This document shows, one piece after another, positions 55,130 to 63,877 of a stretch of 64,000 nt of DNA; position 1 is the stretch's first letter; the number at the start of each line of letters is the position of its first letter. Position numbers and translations under genes: made by a program. Below the pieces are notes generated by a model. It did not search any database. It was not told the origin of the DNA and worked only from the letters and a program-made list of their open reading frames with translations. This DNA comes from Candidatus Borkfalkia faecavium (GTDB lineage: Bacteria > Bacillota > Clostridia > Christensenellales > Borkfalkiaceae), in the NCBI GenBank assembly GCA_019114755.1, contig DXEW01000005.1, positions 62,001-126,000 on the forward strand, read 5' to 3'.

Positions 55130-56378
55130 CTGCTGTTTGCCCCTCTTCTTGTCCGAGGAAGGGTGTCAGCTTTTTTTGATAGATGCGCGGGATGCGCACG
55201 GAGATATCGGCATGGTCGTCGAAGTAAGAATAGGCGCATTCGGTCAGATACCGCTTGACGCCGCTGTATTCGTGCATGCGGCTATAGGGGATATGCAGCG
55301 TCGTTTCCAGATAATTTTCGCGGAAGGAACGCAAGATCTCGCCCTTCAGCTGTTCCAGGCCCGTCTTTTGCTTGGCGGAGATGAAGATGCTCTTGGGCGG
55401 GTAGCCGTCGAAATTTTCGATCGTCTCGCTCTTGTTCATGACGATCAGGCAGGGCGCCGTGCAGCCGAGCTCTTGCAGCGTCTGCCGCGTCGTCTGCAGC
55501 TGCATCTCGTAGTCGCCGGCGGCGTCGCAGACGATGAGCGCCAGGTCGCATTGCAGGGCACTTTCCAAGGTGGAATGGAAGGCGGAGATGAGGTTGTGCG
55601 GCAGGTTTTGCAAAAATCCCACCGTATCCGTCAGCAGAAAGGGCGTCTTGTCGATGAACAGATAGCGCGACGTGGGGTCGAGGGTGGCAAACAGCTTGTT
55701 TTCGGCATACACGTCCGCCTCCGTGAGTGCGTTCAGCAGGGTCGATTTCCCCGTATTCGTGTAGCCGATGAGCGAAATGCGGGTGATATTCTCTTTCGAG
55801 CGCCGCTTGTCGATCAGATCGCGCGTGTTTTTGAGGGAGGCGAGCCTTGTTTTCAGGTAAGCGATGCGCTGGCGGATGCGGCGCCTGTCCGTCTCCAGCT
55901 TCGTCTCGCCCGGCCCGCGCGTGCCGATGCCGCCGCCGAGGCGGGAAAGCGCCGCGCCCTTGCCCTTCAGGCGAGGATACATGTATTGCAGCATGGCGAG
56001 CTCTACCTGCAGTTTGCCTTCGTTCGTCTTGGCGTTTTTGGCAAAGATGTCGAGGATGAGCGTCGTCCTGTCGATGACCTTTTTATCGCCGAGCGCCTGA
56101 GAAATATTCAGCGTCTGTGTAGGGGACAGGTCGCCGTTGTACAGCACGGTCACGTCCAGGCCCTCCAGGCGGGCGGAAAGTTCCGCCAGCTTCCCGGGCC
56201 CGATCACCGTGGCGGGGTTGACCTCGCGTATCTTTTGGCGGATGGTGCCTGCATGAGAGGCGCCCGCACTCTCGATCAGCGAGATGGTCTCTTTCTCCCA
56301 AACGGGGTAGGTGTCGTCAAAGATCGGCTGGATGATATATATCCGTTCTTGTTGTTCGATTTTGCCAGTTTCTTGCAT
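55110..56378 (-). CDS. hflX: Ribosome-associated GTPase HflX
   Basis: A 422-residue GTPase that splits or rescues stalled ribosomes. N-terminal HflX domain (NPATVIGPGKLAEL), linker GPGETKLETDRRRIRQRI, G1 IGYTNTGKSTLLNAL, G3 DTVGFLQNLPH, G4 MNKSE. No clear SD precedes the ATG; the motif copy E lies 13-35 nt upstream, and the recombinase gene ends 43 nt upstream on the same strand. Confidence 0.94.
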   Translation of the reverse strand: MQETGKIEQQERIYIIQPIFDDTYPVWEKETISLIESAGASHAGTIRQKIREVNPATVIGPGKLAELSARLEGLDVTVLYNGDLSPTQTLNISQALGDKKVIDRTTLILDIFAKNAKTNEGKLQVELAMLQYMYPRLKGKGAALSRLGGGIGTRGPGETKLETDRRRIRQRIAYLKTRLASLKNTRDLIDKRRSKENITRISLIGYTNTGKSTLLNALTEADVYAENKLFATLDPTSRYLFIDKTPFLLTDTVGFLQNLPHNLISAFHSTLESALQCDLALIVCDAAGDYEMQLQTTRQTLQELGCTAPCLIVMNKSETIENFDGYPPKSIFISAKQKTGLEQLKGEILRSFRENYLETTLHIPYSRMHEYSGVKRYLTECAYSYFDDHADISVRIPRIYQKKLTPFLGQEEGQTAEKDEQE

Positions 56379-56390
56379 ATTTTTACTGTT

Positions 56391-56413
56391 TGCGAAGTAC
56401 TATGTCACGCATA
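56391..56413. repeat. Palindromic-motif copy E between recombinase and hflX
   Basis: TGCGAAGTACTATGTCACGC followed by ATA. It fills half of the 43-bp gap between the tyrosine recombinase and hflX. Confidence 0.6.
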
Positions 56414-56421
56414 ATACGCAG

Positions 56422-57489
56422 CTAATCATCCTTTTTAGAGTCACTTTCGCGCAATTTTACGCGGCCTGCCACCGAGCGGCGGATATCTTCGCTGATGGCG
56501 GCATAGTGTTTTTTGGTCGTGTTGACGTCTTTATGGCCCAATACGTCGGCGACGGCATAGATATCCTGCGTTTCGCGGTAGAGCTGGGTGCCGTAGGTGC
56601 TGCGCAGCTTGTGCGGCGAAATTTTTTTCAGCGGCGCCACGATCCTGCTATATTTTTTGACCAGGTTCTGCACGGCGCGGCTGCTGATGCGCCGTTTTTC
56701 CAGCGACAAAAACAGGGCAGGCTCATCGGCAGGGATCTCGTCGTCGTCTTCTTTTTCCGCTATATAGCGCGCCAGGGCGTCGGCGACTTCGTCGGAAAAA
56801 TATAAGATGGTCTGATTGCCGCCTTTGCGCGTCACCTTGAAGCTGCAGGAGGTAAAGTCGATATCGTCGTTATTCAGGCCGATCAGCTCGCTGATACGGA
56901 TGCCGGTGCCCAAAAACAGGGTCAAAATGGCGACGTCGCGCACGCGCGTCTTTTCATGGAAGGCGCGCTGATGGTTGGTCATGCCTTCGCCGCTGTCGGC
57001 GCAGTCGAGGAGGGCGGCGATCTCATTCGTTTCCAGGCGAATGATCTCTTTTTCGTGCAGCTTAGGCATCGAAACTTTGGCGGCGTTGTCGGCGCTCAGC
57101 TTGTCTTTGCGAAAAAAATATCGGAACAGGGCGCGCACGGTCGAAAGTTTGCGCGCTTTGGCGCGCTCATTGCAGCTTTCCTGCCTGCCGCCGAATTCGT
57201 AGCTGCTCAGGTAGCTGACAAATTTTTCGATATCGGTAGAACTCACCGTGTCCAGATCGCGCAGCGTCAGCTCTCGCGGCGTCTTTGTTTTGAATTTCTT
57301 TTTGCAGAGAAAATCAAAAAAGATGCGCAGGTCATAGGCGTAGTTGAGGCGGGTCAAAACGCTGGTCTGGTTTTCGATGCCGATAAAAAATTCGTCGGCA
57401 AAGGCGGGCAGCTCTTCTTTTAAATTTTCGATGCGCTCCACGGTCTTTCGGTTGCGCTCTTGATAGAAATCGTTTTTATCCGTAGCCAT
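56422..57489 (-). CDS. Tyrosine recombinase (Xer/integrase type)
   Basis: A 355-residue recombinase. N-terminal SAM-like core-binding domain (about 30-170). Catalytic set: Arg in GTGIRISELIGL, Lys in VTRKGGNQ, His-x-x-Arg in SPHKLRSTYG, His in VLGHKDVNTT and Tyr in KKHYAAIS. It is longer than XerC/XerD (about 300). The ATG at 57489 lies six bases below a strong -10 with no SD, so it is predicted leaderless. No phage or transposon gene is near, so this looks like a resident chromosomal enzyme, perhaps a Xer variant, with candidate sites nearby (57562-57595). Confidence 0.9.
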   Translation of the reverse strand: MATDKNDFYQERNRKTVERIENLKEELPAFADEFFIGIENQTSVLTRLNYAYDLRIFFDFLCKKKFKTKTPRELTLRDLDTVSSTDIEKFVSYLSSYEFGGRQESCNERAKARKLSTVRALFRYFFRKDKLSADNAAKVSMPKLHEKEIIRLETNEIAALLDCADSGEGMTNHQRAFHEKTRVRDVAILTLFLGTGIRISELIGLNNDDIDFTSCSFKVTRKGGNQTILYFSDEVADALARYIAEKEDDDEIPADEPALFLSLEKRRISSRAVQNLVKKYSRIVAPLKKISPHKLRSTYGTQLYRETQDIYAVADVLGHKDVNTTKKHYAAISEDIRRSVAGRVKLRESDSKKDD

Positions 57490-57495
57490 GCTCTT

Positions 57496-57524
57496 ATTAT
57501 ACTGTATTTTTAGCAAAAAATCAA
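57496..57524 (-). promoter_or_regulatory. Promoter placing +1 at the ATG of the recombinase
   Basis: Minus strand: -35 TTGATT (57519-57524), 17-nt spacer, -10 TATAAT (57496-57501), then six bases to the ATG. Third case with this layout. Confidence 0.87.
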
Positions 57525-57561
57525 TCTGAAAATAGGGGATGCGTGCAAATCAGACACTTAA

Positions 57562-57595
57562 ATCTATGCGTAAAACACGGCTTTTACGCATAGAT
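57562..57595. repeat. Perfect 14-bp inverted repeat with 6-bp spacer
   Basis: ATCTATGCGTAAAA (57562-57575), spacer CACGGC, TTTTACGCATAGAT (57582-57595). Arm and spacer sizes are those of a tyrosine-recombinase core site such as dif; it lies 38 bp above the recombinase promoter. Read on the minus strand it could also be a secondary hairpin, but the T run for termination is at the separate hairpin beside it. Confidence 0.75.
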
Positions 57596-57599
57596 AAAG

Positions 57600-57619
57600 A
57601 AAAAAACGCCCGTGGGGCG
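57600..57619 (-). terminator. Terminator of the glycogen operon
   Basis: Minus strand: CGCCC-cac-GGGCG followed by seven T residues. It lies about 120 nt after the GH13 stop; the AT-rich bases between (57620-57737) show no gene. Confidence 0.7.
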
Positions 57620-57737
57620 GCCGTATGCTCTGTTGTTTGATTATATACTTTGTTTTTTATCGGGCTGCTGGATTTTTTGTTCTTAATTAGAATTGAAAGA
57701 CGCTGCAATCTGCATTCGTGGCTGCAATGGCGCAATT

Positions 57738-59561
57738 TCAAGCGTTTTGCTCGAAGTTGACCGGGCGGTTGCTCAAAACGGCATAGCTTTGCGGCATGAT
57801 GGTGATCTTATCCGCATACGCGCCGTCTTGCAGCAAGTTATACAATTTTCCCTTGTACTTGATCAGGTATTTTTTGTGGCCCAGGTTCATGTACACGACG
57901 AGCGTCTCTTTGCCTTTGCGGCGCTCAAATACGATGCAGTTTGTGTCTGCATACAGTTCTTTATATTCGCTGTCGGAAAACACGTGCAGCGTGCTGCGGA
58001 TCTTGGTCAGCTTGCGGTAATGCGTCAAGATGTCCGTATCCATGTTGTCCCAGGCGAACGGCATGCGGCAGAACGGGTCGGAATAGCCTTCCATGCCGAT
58101 CTCGTCGCCGTAATAGATGCACGGCACGCCGAAAACGGTAAACAGCAGCACGGTGGCCGCTTTCAGGCGCTTTACGGCAAGTTTTCGCGTTTCGGCGTCC
58201 ATCTTGGTGCGGCTCATCTCGTCTTTGTTATAGGCGCGGATGCCGCCCAAAGCGGTCAGAATGCGCGCCGTATCGTGCGTTCCCAAAATATTCATCAACA
58301 GGTCAAGCACGAGTTTCGGATAATTGTCGCGCAGCATCGCCACGGTCTGGCGGAAAACCGTCGTATCGCCGCTGGTGACGAACTGGATGATGGCGTCTTT
58401 CAGTGGATAATTCATCACGCTGTCCAGCTCTTTCCCCTGAAAATATTTTCTGCGCTTGCTGTACGCGATCTTGTTGGAAGCGTCTTCCCACACTTCGCCG
58501 AGGACGACGGCGTCCGGGTTCGCCGATTTGACGGCATTCCTGATCTTGACGATGAACTCGTCCGGCAGCTCGTCGGCGACGTCTAAGCGGTAGCCTCCGA
58601 TATCGTACCGCAGCCAATGGCGCAGCACTCCCTGTTCGCCGGTGATGAAATCGATGTACGACGGGCAGCTCTCGTTGACCGCGGGAACGTTGTCGATGCC
58701 CCACCACGCCTCGTATTTGTTCGGGTATTCGATGAAATTATACCACGCATAGTACTCTGAATTCTTCGATTGATATGCGCCTATGCTATTGTATCTGCCA
58801 TATTTATTGAAATATTTGCTATCATCGCCCGTGTGATTGAACACGCCGTCCAGCATGATGCGGATGCCGCGCTTTTTGCATTCCTCGACCAACTCGCCGA
58901 ACTCCTCTTCGGTGCCGAAGGTCGGGTCGATCTGCATGAAGTCGCCCGTGTCGTAGCGGTGGTTGGAAAAGGCGCGGAAGATGGGGTTCAGGTACAGGAT
59001 ACTGACGTGCAGGCTCTGCAGATAATCGAGTTTTTCGATGATGCCGCGGATATTGCCGCCAAAAAAGTCGTTATTGAGCACTTTCCCTTCGCCGTTCATG
59101 CGGTATTCGGGCGCTTCGTTCCAGCTTTGATGCAGCCATTTTTCGGGCGAGACCTCTACTTTGCCGCTGCTGTAAAAGCGATCCGGGAAGATCTGATACA
59201 TGATCCCGCCTTTGAACCAATCGGGCGTGCGAAAATTTTCGTCGTATACCAAGATCTGATACGACGAAATATGATCGGTGAATTCTAAATTGCGGAATCT
59301 GCCGCAGCCCGCCAGCTGGCCGCTGAAACGAAAATAGTAGAAGTATAAGCCGGGTTCGGCGATCGAAAGTTCCTGCTCCCAGCCGTCGTCAGTTCCATGC
59401 ATATTGAATAAGCGAGCCTCGTGCAGCCCGTCCTTTTGCAGGACGAGCTGGCAAGGCCCACTCTCTTCTCCGAAAACATGGATCACAAATTTTTCGTTTT
59501 GCTTGATCCCGCCGATGATGCTTTTACAGCGCAAGTCTAAGGGATTATAGTAAATACTCAT
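57738..59561 (-). CDS. GH13 alpha-amylase family enzyme (neopullulanase/maltogenic type)
   Basis: A 607-residue intracellular enzyme. An N-terminal beta-sandwich (about 1-110) precedes the barrel, as in cyclomaltodextrinases. Catalytic nucleophile Asp in GGYRLDVADE, acid Glu in VVLGEVWED, and third Asp in LGTHDTAR; FGGNIRGIIEKLDYLQ and DGVFNHTG are GH13 regions. It hydrolyses alpha-1,4 glucans or maltodextrins. Last gene of the glycogen operon; it has no strong SD. Confidence 0.9.
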   Translation of the reverse strand: MSIYYNPLDLRCKSIIGGIKQNEKFVIHVFGEESGPCQLVLQKDGLHEARLFNMHGTDDGWEQELSIAEPGLYFYYFRFSGQLAGCGRFRNLEFTDHISSYQILVYDENFRTPDWFKGGIMYQIFPDRFYSSGKVEVSPEKWLHQSWNEAPEYRMNGEGKVLNNDFFGGNIRGIIEKLDYLQSLHVSILYLNPIFRAFSNHRYDTGDFMQIDPTFGTEEEFGELVEECKKRGIRIMLDGVFNHTGDDSKYFNKYGRYNSIGAYQSKNSEYYAWYNFIEYPNKYEAWWGIDNVPAVNESCPSYIDFITGEQGVLRHWLRYDIGGYRLDVADELPDEFIVKIRNAVKSANPDAVVLGEVWEDASNKIAYSKRRKYFQGKELDSVMNYPLKDAIIQFVTSGDTTVFRQTVAMLRDNYPKLVLDLLMNILGTHDTARILTALGGIRAYNKDEMSRTKMDAETRKLAVKRLKAATVLLFTVFGVPCIYYGDEIGMEGYSDPFCRMPFAWDNMDTDILTHYRKLTKIRSTLHVFSDSEYKELYADTNCIVFERRKGKETLVVYMNLGHKKYLIKYKGKLYNLLQDGAYADKITIMPQSYAVLSNRPVNFEQNA

Positions 59562-59591
59562 GTGATCTTATTATTTGGTTGAAATGATCTG

Positions 59592-62027
59592 TTATGCTTT
59601 GAGGGGTTTCAGGTTCCAGATATTTTCGGCATATTCTTTGATGCTGCGGTCTGCAGCGAACACGCCTGCGCCGGCAATGTTCATCAAAGAGATCTGCGCC
59701 CACTTCTTTTGATCTTGCACATACAAGTCTTTGACCTTCTTCTGCGTCGCCGTATAAGAATCGAAGTCTGCCATGCACATGTACGGGTCTGCGACGGGAG
59801 TGCCGGTCAACAGGTAATTCGCGATCTCTGCGAACGATTCGCCGTTGAATCCCCTGGCGATCATCTCGACCACCCTGCGCAGGCGCTGGTTCTGGTTATA
59901 ATACGAGCTGGCGTTGTAGCCCCTCGACCAAACTTCGTCCACCTCGTCTGCGCGCAGGCCGAAGATAAAGATATTGTCGTCGCCGACCGTTTCGCTCATC
60001 TCCACGTTCGCGCCGTCCAACGTGCCGATGGTGAGCGCGCCGTTGAGCATGAACTTCATGTTGCTGGTGCCGCTCGCCTCTTTGCCTGCCAGCGAGATCT
60101 GTTCGCTGACTTCGGTCGCGGGGATCATGCACTCCGCCATGGTGACGTTGTAGTTCTCCATGTAGACGACGTTGAGCTTTTCGTTGATCTTCGGGTGTTT
60201 TTTGATGTCTTCCGCGAGATAGCAGATGAGTTTGATGAACTGCTTGGCGCGCAAGTAGCCGGATGCGGCCTTGGCGCCGAAGATGAAGGTCTGCGGGTGG
60301 ATGTCTTTATTCGGGTCGTCGAGCAGCTCTGCGTACAGAGAGATGACGTTCATCGCATTGAGCAGCTGGCGCTTATACTCGTGCATGCGTTTTGCCTGCA
60401 CGTCGAAGATGCTGTCCGGATCGATGGTCACGCCCTCTTTTTTGAAGGCGTAATCGGCGAACTGCTGCTTTTTGATGCGTTTGATCTCTTGCAGGCGCTT
60501 GAGAACGCTGTCGTCGTTGACGAATTTTTTGAACTTTTCCAGTTCCGCGGCGTTTTTGACATAGCCGTCGCCGATGCAGTCGGTCAAGAGCCCGCTCAGC
60601 TCGGGGTTCGCCTGGCACAGCCAGCGGCGGTGTGCGATGCCGTTGGTGACGTTGGTGAACTTATCCGGCCAGATCTGATAGAAGCCGTTGAAGATGCTCT
60701 TTTTGATGATGTCGCTGTGCAGCGCCGAAACGCCGTTGACTTTGTGCGAACCGATGACGGACAAGTTTGCCATGCGCACCTGCCCGTTGGAAATGACGGC
60801 CATCTTTTCGATGAATTGGTGCTGCCCGGGGAAGCGTTCCCACAAATCGTTGCAGAAACGGCGGTTGATCTCTTTGAGGATCATGTGGATGCGGGGCAAG
60901 CGGCGTGCGATCAGATCTTCCTGCCAGGTTTCGAGCGCTTCGGCCATGACCGTGTGGTTGGTATAGGCAAAGGTCGCGGTGGTGATCGCCCAGGCGTCGT
61001 CCCAGGTAAATCCGTTTTCATCCATCAGCAGGCGCATGAGTTCGGGGATGGCGAGTGCCGGATGCGTGTCGTTGATGTGGATCGCGGCTTGCTGCGGCAG
61101 CAGGTTTAAAGGCCCGTAGCGGTGCTTGTGGTCGTTGATGATGTTCTGCAAAGAGGCGGAAACGAGGAAGTACTGCTGTTTCAGGCGCAGCGATTTGCCC
61201 TCGTAATGGTCGTCTGCGGGATACAGGACCTTCGAGATCACCTCCGCTTCGTTCTCCTCTTCCATGCAGCGCAGGTAATCGCCCTGCGAGAAGAGCTTCA
61301 TGTCGAAGTGAGAGATGTTGCGCGCCCTCCACAGGCGCAGAACGGATACCGCTTCGCTGTCTTTGCCGGAGATCATCATGTCATACGGCAGCGCTTCCAC
61401 TTCTTTATAGCCGCCGTACGTGACTTTTAAGCCGTTCTCCGTCCAGTCTTCTCTGACCCAACCGTCGAATTTGACCGTGCAGGCCTTGTCGCTGCGCTGC
61501 GTCAGCCAAACTTCGCCGCCCGGCAGCCAGATATCCGGCAGTTCCATCTGCCAGCCGTCTACGATCTTCTGTTTGAACAAGCCGTAATCGTAGCGGATGG
61601 AATATCCCATTGCGGGATAATTCCCCGTTGCCAAGGCGTCCATGAAGCAGGCGGCCAGTCTGCCGAGCCCGCCGTTTCCGAGCCCGGCATCCGGTTCCTG
61701 TTCATACAAATCGTCTAAGGTCAGGCCAAAGCCTTTCAATGCTTTTGCATATTCGTCACCCAAACCGAGGTTGTAAATATTGTTTTTGAGTGAACGTCCG
61801 AGCAAAAATTCCATGCACATGTAATACACGCGCTTGCCATTTTTGCTCCGCATTACCTTGTGGAACTGCTGACGTTTTTCCAAGAGAATATCGCGGACGC
61901 TCATGACAACGGCTTTGTAGATCTGGTCCTTTGTCGCTTCTTTCGGAGCTACGCCGAAATAGCGCGATAACTTCCCTTGGATCAGTGCCTGCACTTCTTT
62001 CTCGGTAATGTTTTTAGTGTTACTCAT
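59592..62027 (-). CDS. glgP: Glycogen/maltodextrin phosphorylase
   Basis: An 811-residue PLP enzyme releasing glucose-1-phosphate. PLP-lysine motif EASGTSNMKFMLNGALTIG; DPDAGLGNGGLGRLAACFMD near the N terminus; HINDTHPALAI. Strong SD GGAGTAGG. It is cotranscribed with glgA (23-nt gap) and the GH13 gene (30-nt gap). Confidence 0.96.
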   Translation of the reverse strand: MSNTKNITEKEVQALIQGKLSRYFGVAPKEATKDQIYKAVVMSVRDILLEKRQQFHKVMRSKNGKRVYYMCMEFLLGRSLKNNIYNLGLGDEYAKALKGFGLTLDDLYEQEPDAGLGNGGLGRLAACFMDALATGNYPAMGYSIRYDYGLFKQKIVDGWQMELPDIWLPGGEVWLTQRSDKACTVKFDGWVREDWTENGLKVTYGGYKEVEALPYDMMISGKDSEAVSVLRLWRARNISHFDMKLFSQGDYLRCMEEENEAEVISKVLYPADDHYEGKSLRLKQQYFLVSASLQNIINDHKHRYGPLNLLPQQAAIHINDTHPALAIPELMRLLMDENGFTWDDAWAITTATFAYTNHTVMAEALETWQEDLIARRLPRIHMILKEINRRFCNDLWERFPGQHQFIEKMAVISNGQVRMANLSVIGSHKVNGVSALHSDIIKKSIFNGFYQIWPDKFTNVTNGIAHRRWLCQANPELSGLLTDCIGDGYVKNAAELEKFKKFVNDDSVLKRLQEIKRIKKQQFADYAFKKEGVTIDPDSIFDVQAKRMHEYKRQLLNAMNVISLYAELLDDPNKDIHPQTFIFGAKAASGYLRAKQFIKLICYLAEDIKKHPKINEKLNVVYMENYNVTMAECMIPATEVSEQISLAGKEASGTSNMKFMLNGALTIGTLDGANVEMSETVGDDNIFIFGLRADEVDEVWSRGYNASSYYNQNQRLRRVVEMIARGFNGESFAEIANYLLTGTPVADPYMCMADFDSYTATQKKVKDLYVQDQKKWAQISLMNIAGAGVFAADRSIKEYAENIWNLKPLKA

Positions 62028-62050
62028 GTCCTACTCCTAACCGTTAAAAA

Positions 62051-63838
62051 TTATTTCAACATTTCCCCGTAAACTTTTTCATATTCTTTGGCGGAACGCT
62101 GCCAGCTGAAATCGACAGACATGACGCGCTTCATCAGTTCCGGCCAGAAATCTTTGTTGTAATAGCAATTGATGGCCTCGCGGATCACATACAACATATC
62201 ATATGCGTTATAGTTGGCAAATGTAAATCCGTTGCCGCCGTTCCCTACCGGTTTGATGCTGTCGTACAAGCCGCCTGTTTCGCGGACGATGGGCACGGTG
62301 CCGTAGCGGCTGGCGATCATCTGCGACAGGCCGCAGGGTTCCGACTTGGAAGGCATCAGGAACAGGTCTGCGCCCGAATAGATCTTTCTGGACAGATCGG
62401 GGTTGAAGGCGATCACTGCCACGAACTTGCCCACATACCTGCGCGCGAGGTCGGTAAAGTAATTCTCGTAGGAAGAGTCGCCCTTGCCGAGGATGATGAT
62501 CTGCACGTCTTGGCGCAGCACCTCTTCGATGACGGTGCGGACAAGATCCAGCCCCTTATGCGATACGAGGCGGGAAATGACCGCGATGATGGGCGTATCG
62601 GGCTTGACGGGCAGGTTGAACATCTTCTGCAGCTCTTCTTTGCAGCGCTTTTTGGGCTCCAGATTGTCGATGCTGTAATGGCTGAAGATGGATGCGTCCG
62701 TCTCGGGATTGTAATAGTCGGGGTCGATGCCGTTGAGGATGCCGACCAGCTTGAACTCGTTGCGGCGGACGATGGGATCCAGCCCGTGCGCGTAGTACGG
62801 ATCTTTGATCTCCTGCGCGTAGTGCGGGCTGACCGTCGAGAACTTTTCGCTGCACTCGATGGCGGCCTTCATCAGGTTGATGCACTTGTTGTACTCGAGC
62901 AGATATTTCCAGGTATTGGAGATGCCGAAGAGGTCTTCGAGGATATCCAACGAATATTTGCCCTGATACTCGATGTTGTGGATGGTGAACAGAGAACGGA
63001 TGTACTGGTATTCCGGGCGGAAGCAGTAGATCGTCTTCAGATAGATGGCTGCCAGCGCCGCCTGCCAGTCGTGGCAGTGCAGGATCTCGGGATAGAAGTT
63101 CAGGAACGGCATGATCTCCATGACGCTGCGGCAGAAGAAGGCGAAGCGTTCGCCGTCGTCGTAATAGCCGTAGCAGCCCGGGCGCTTGAAGTAGTACTCG
63201 TTGTCGATGAAGTAGAAGGTGACGTTGTTCATCTCATAGCTGAAGATGCCGCAGTACTGGTTCCTCCACGCCAAGGGAACGAAGATGTTGCCCAAATATT
63301 TGAATTTGTTCCTGTAATCCCACGAGATGTCGGAATACAGCGGGATCACGACGCGCACGTCGTAATTTTCGTTGGTCGCCAGCGCCTTAGACAGCGAGCC
63401 GATCACTTCGGCAAGGCCGCCCGTGGCGATGAAAGGAGTCGCTTCCGATGCTACAAATAAGATCTTCTTTTTCGGCATAACGGTAATTTCTGAGACCTCC
63501 TCTATTTTTTCTTCGGCGGGCTCGGCGGGCTGTGCCGCCTCTTCCGCCGCAGGGGCTGCCTCGGCGGCAGCTTCTGCAGTCTGTTCGGGTTCGGCAGAGA
63601 CCTCTGCGATGTTTTCGACGGCGGCTTCTTCTTTGGCCTCTTCCTGCAGCACCTCTTTCACCTCTTCGGCGGGTTGTGCCGCAGCCTTGGGCGCCGCCTT
63701 TTTGGCGCGGGGCTTTGCCGCTTTCTTGACGGGTTTCACTTCTGCGGGCGCGGCTTCCGCCGCAGCCGTCAGCTCTTCCGCCTTATCTTCGACTTTCGTC
63801 TTTTCTTCGACCTTTTTGCTCTTCGCTTTTGCCGGCAT
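62051..63838 (-). CDS. glgA: Glycogen synthase with long Lys/Ala/Glu-rich N-terminal extension
   Basis: A 595-residue ADP-glucose transferase (GT5). The standard enzyme begins at about residue 121 (MPKKKILFVASEATPFIATG), with the ADP-glucose loop typical of GlgA, and has ISRLVSHKGLDLV and PSKSEPCGLSQMIASRYG. Residues 1-120 are extra: first basic (KKAAKPRAKKAAPKAAA, histone-H1-like), then acidic Ala/Glu/Pro-rich. AGGAGG precedes the ATG at 63838, supporting the long form; an ATG at 63478 has GGAGG 15 nt away. Confidence 0.93.
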   Translation of the reverse strand: MPAKAKSKKVEEKTKVEDKAEELTAAAEAAPAEVKPVKKAAKPRAKKAAPKAAAQPAEEVKEVLQEEAKEEAAVENIAEVSAEPEQTAEAAAEAAPAAEEAAQPAEPAEEKIEEVSEITVMPKKKILFVASEATPFIATGGLAEVIGSLSKALATNENYDVRVVIPLYSDISWDYRNKFKYLGNIFVPLAWRNQYCGIFSYEMNNVTFYFIDNEYYFKRPGCYGYYDDGERFAFFCRSVMEIMPFLNFYPEILHCHDWQAALAAIYLKTIYCFRPEYQYIRSLFTIHNIEYQGKYSLDILEDLFGISNTWKYLLEYNKCINLMKAAIECSEKFSTVSPHYAQEIKDPYYAHGLDPIVRRNEFKLVGILNGIDPDYYNPETDASIFSHYSIDNLEPKKRCKEELQKMFNLPVKPDTPIIAVISRLVSHKGLDLVRTVIEEVLRQDVQIIILGKGDSSYENYFTDLARRYVGKFVAVIAFNPDLSRKIYSGADLFLMPSKSEPCGLSQMIASRYGTVPIVRETGGLYDSIKPVGNGGNGFTFANYNAYDMLYVIREAINCYYNKDFWPELMKRVMSVDFSWQRSAKEYEKVYGEMLK

Positions 63839-63877
63839 AAATCATTTACCTCCTGTGATTTCGTTGTGCGCGGATGC

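Noticed and set aside
57550..57741. 63-residue minus-strand frame between the GH13 and recombinase genes
   Set aside because: It crosses the terminator and the inverted repeat, has no SD and no recognisable motif.
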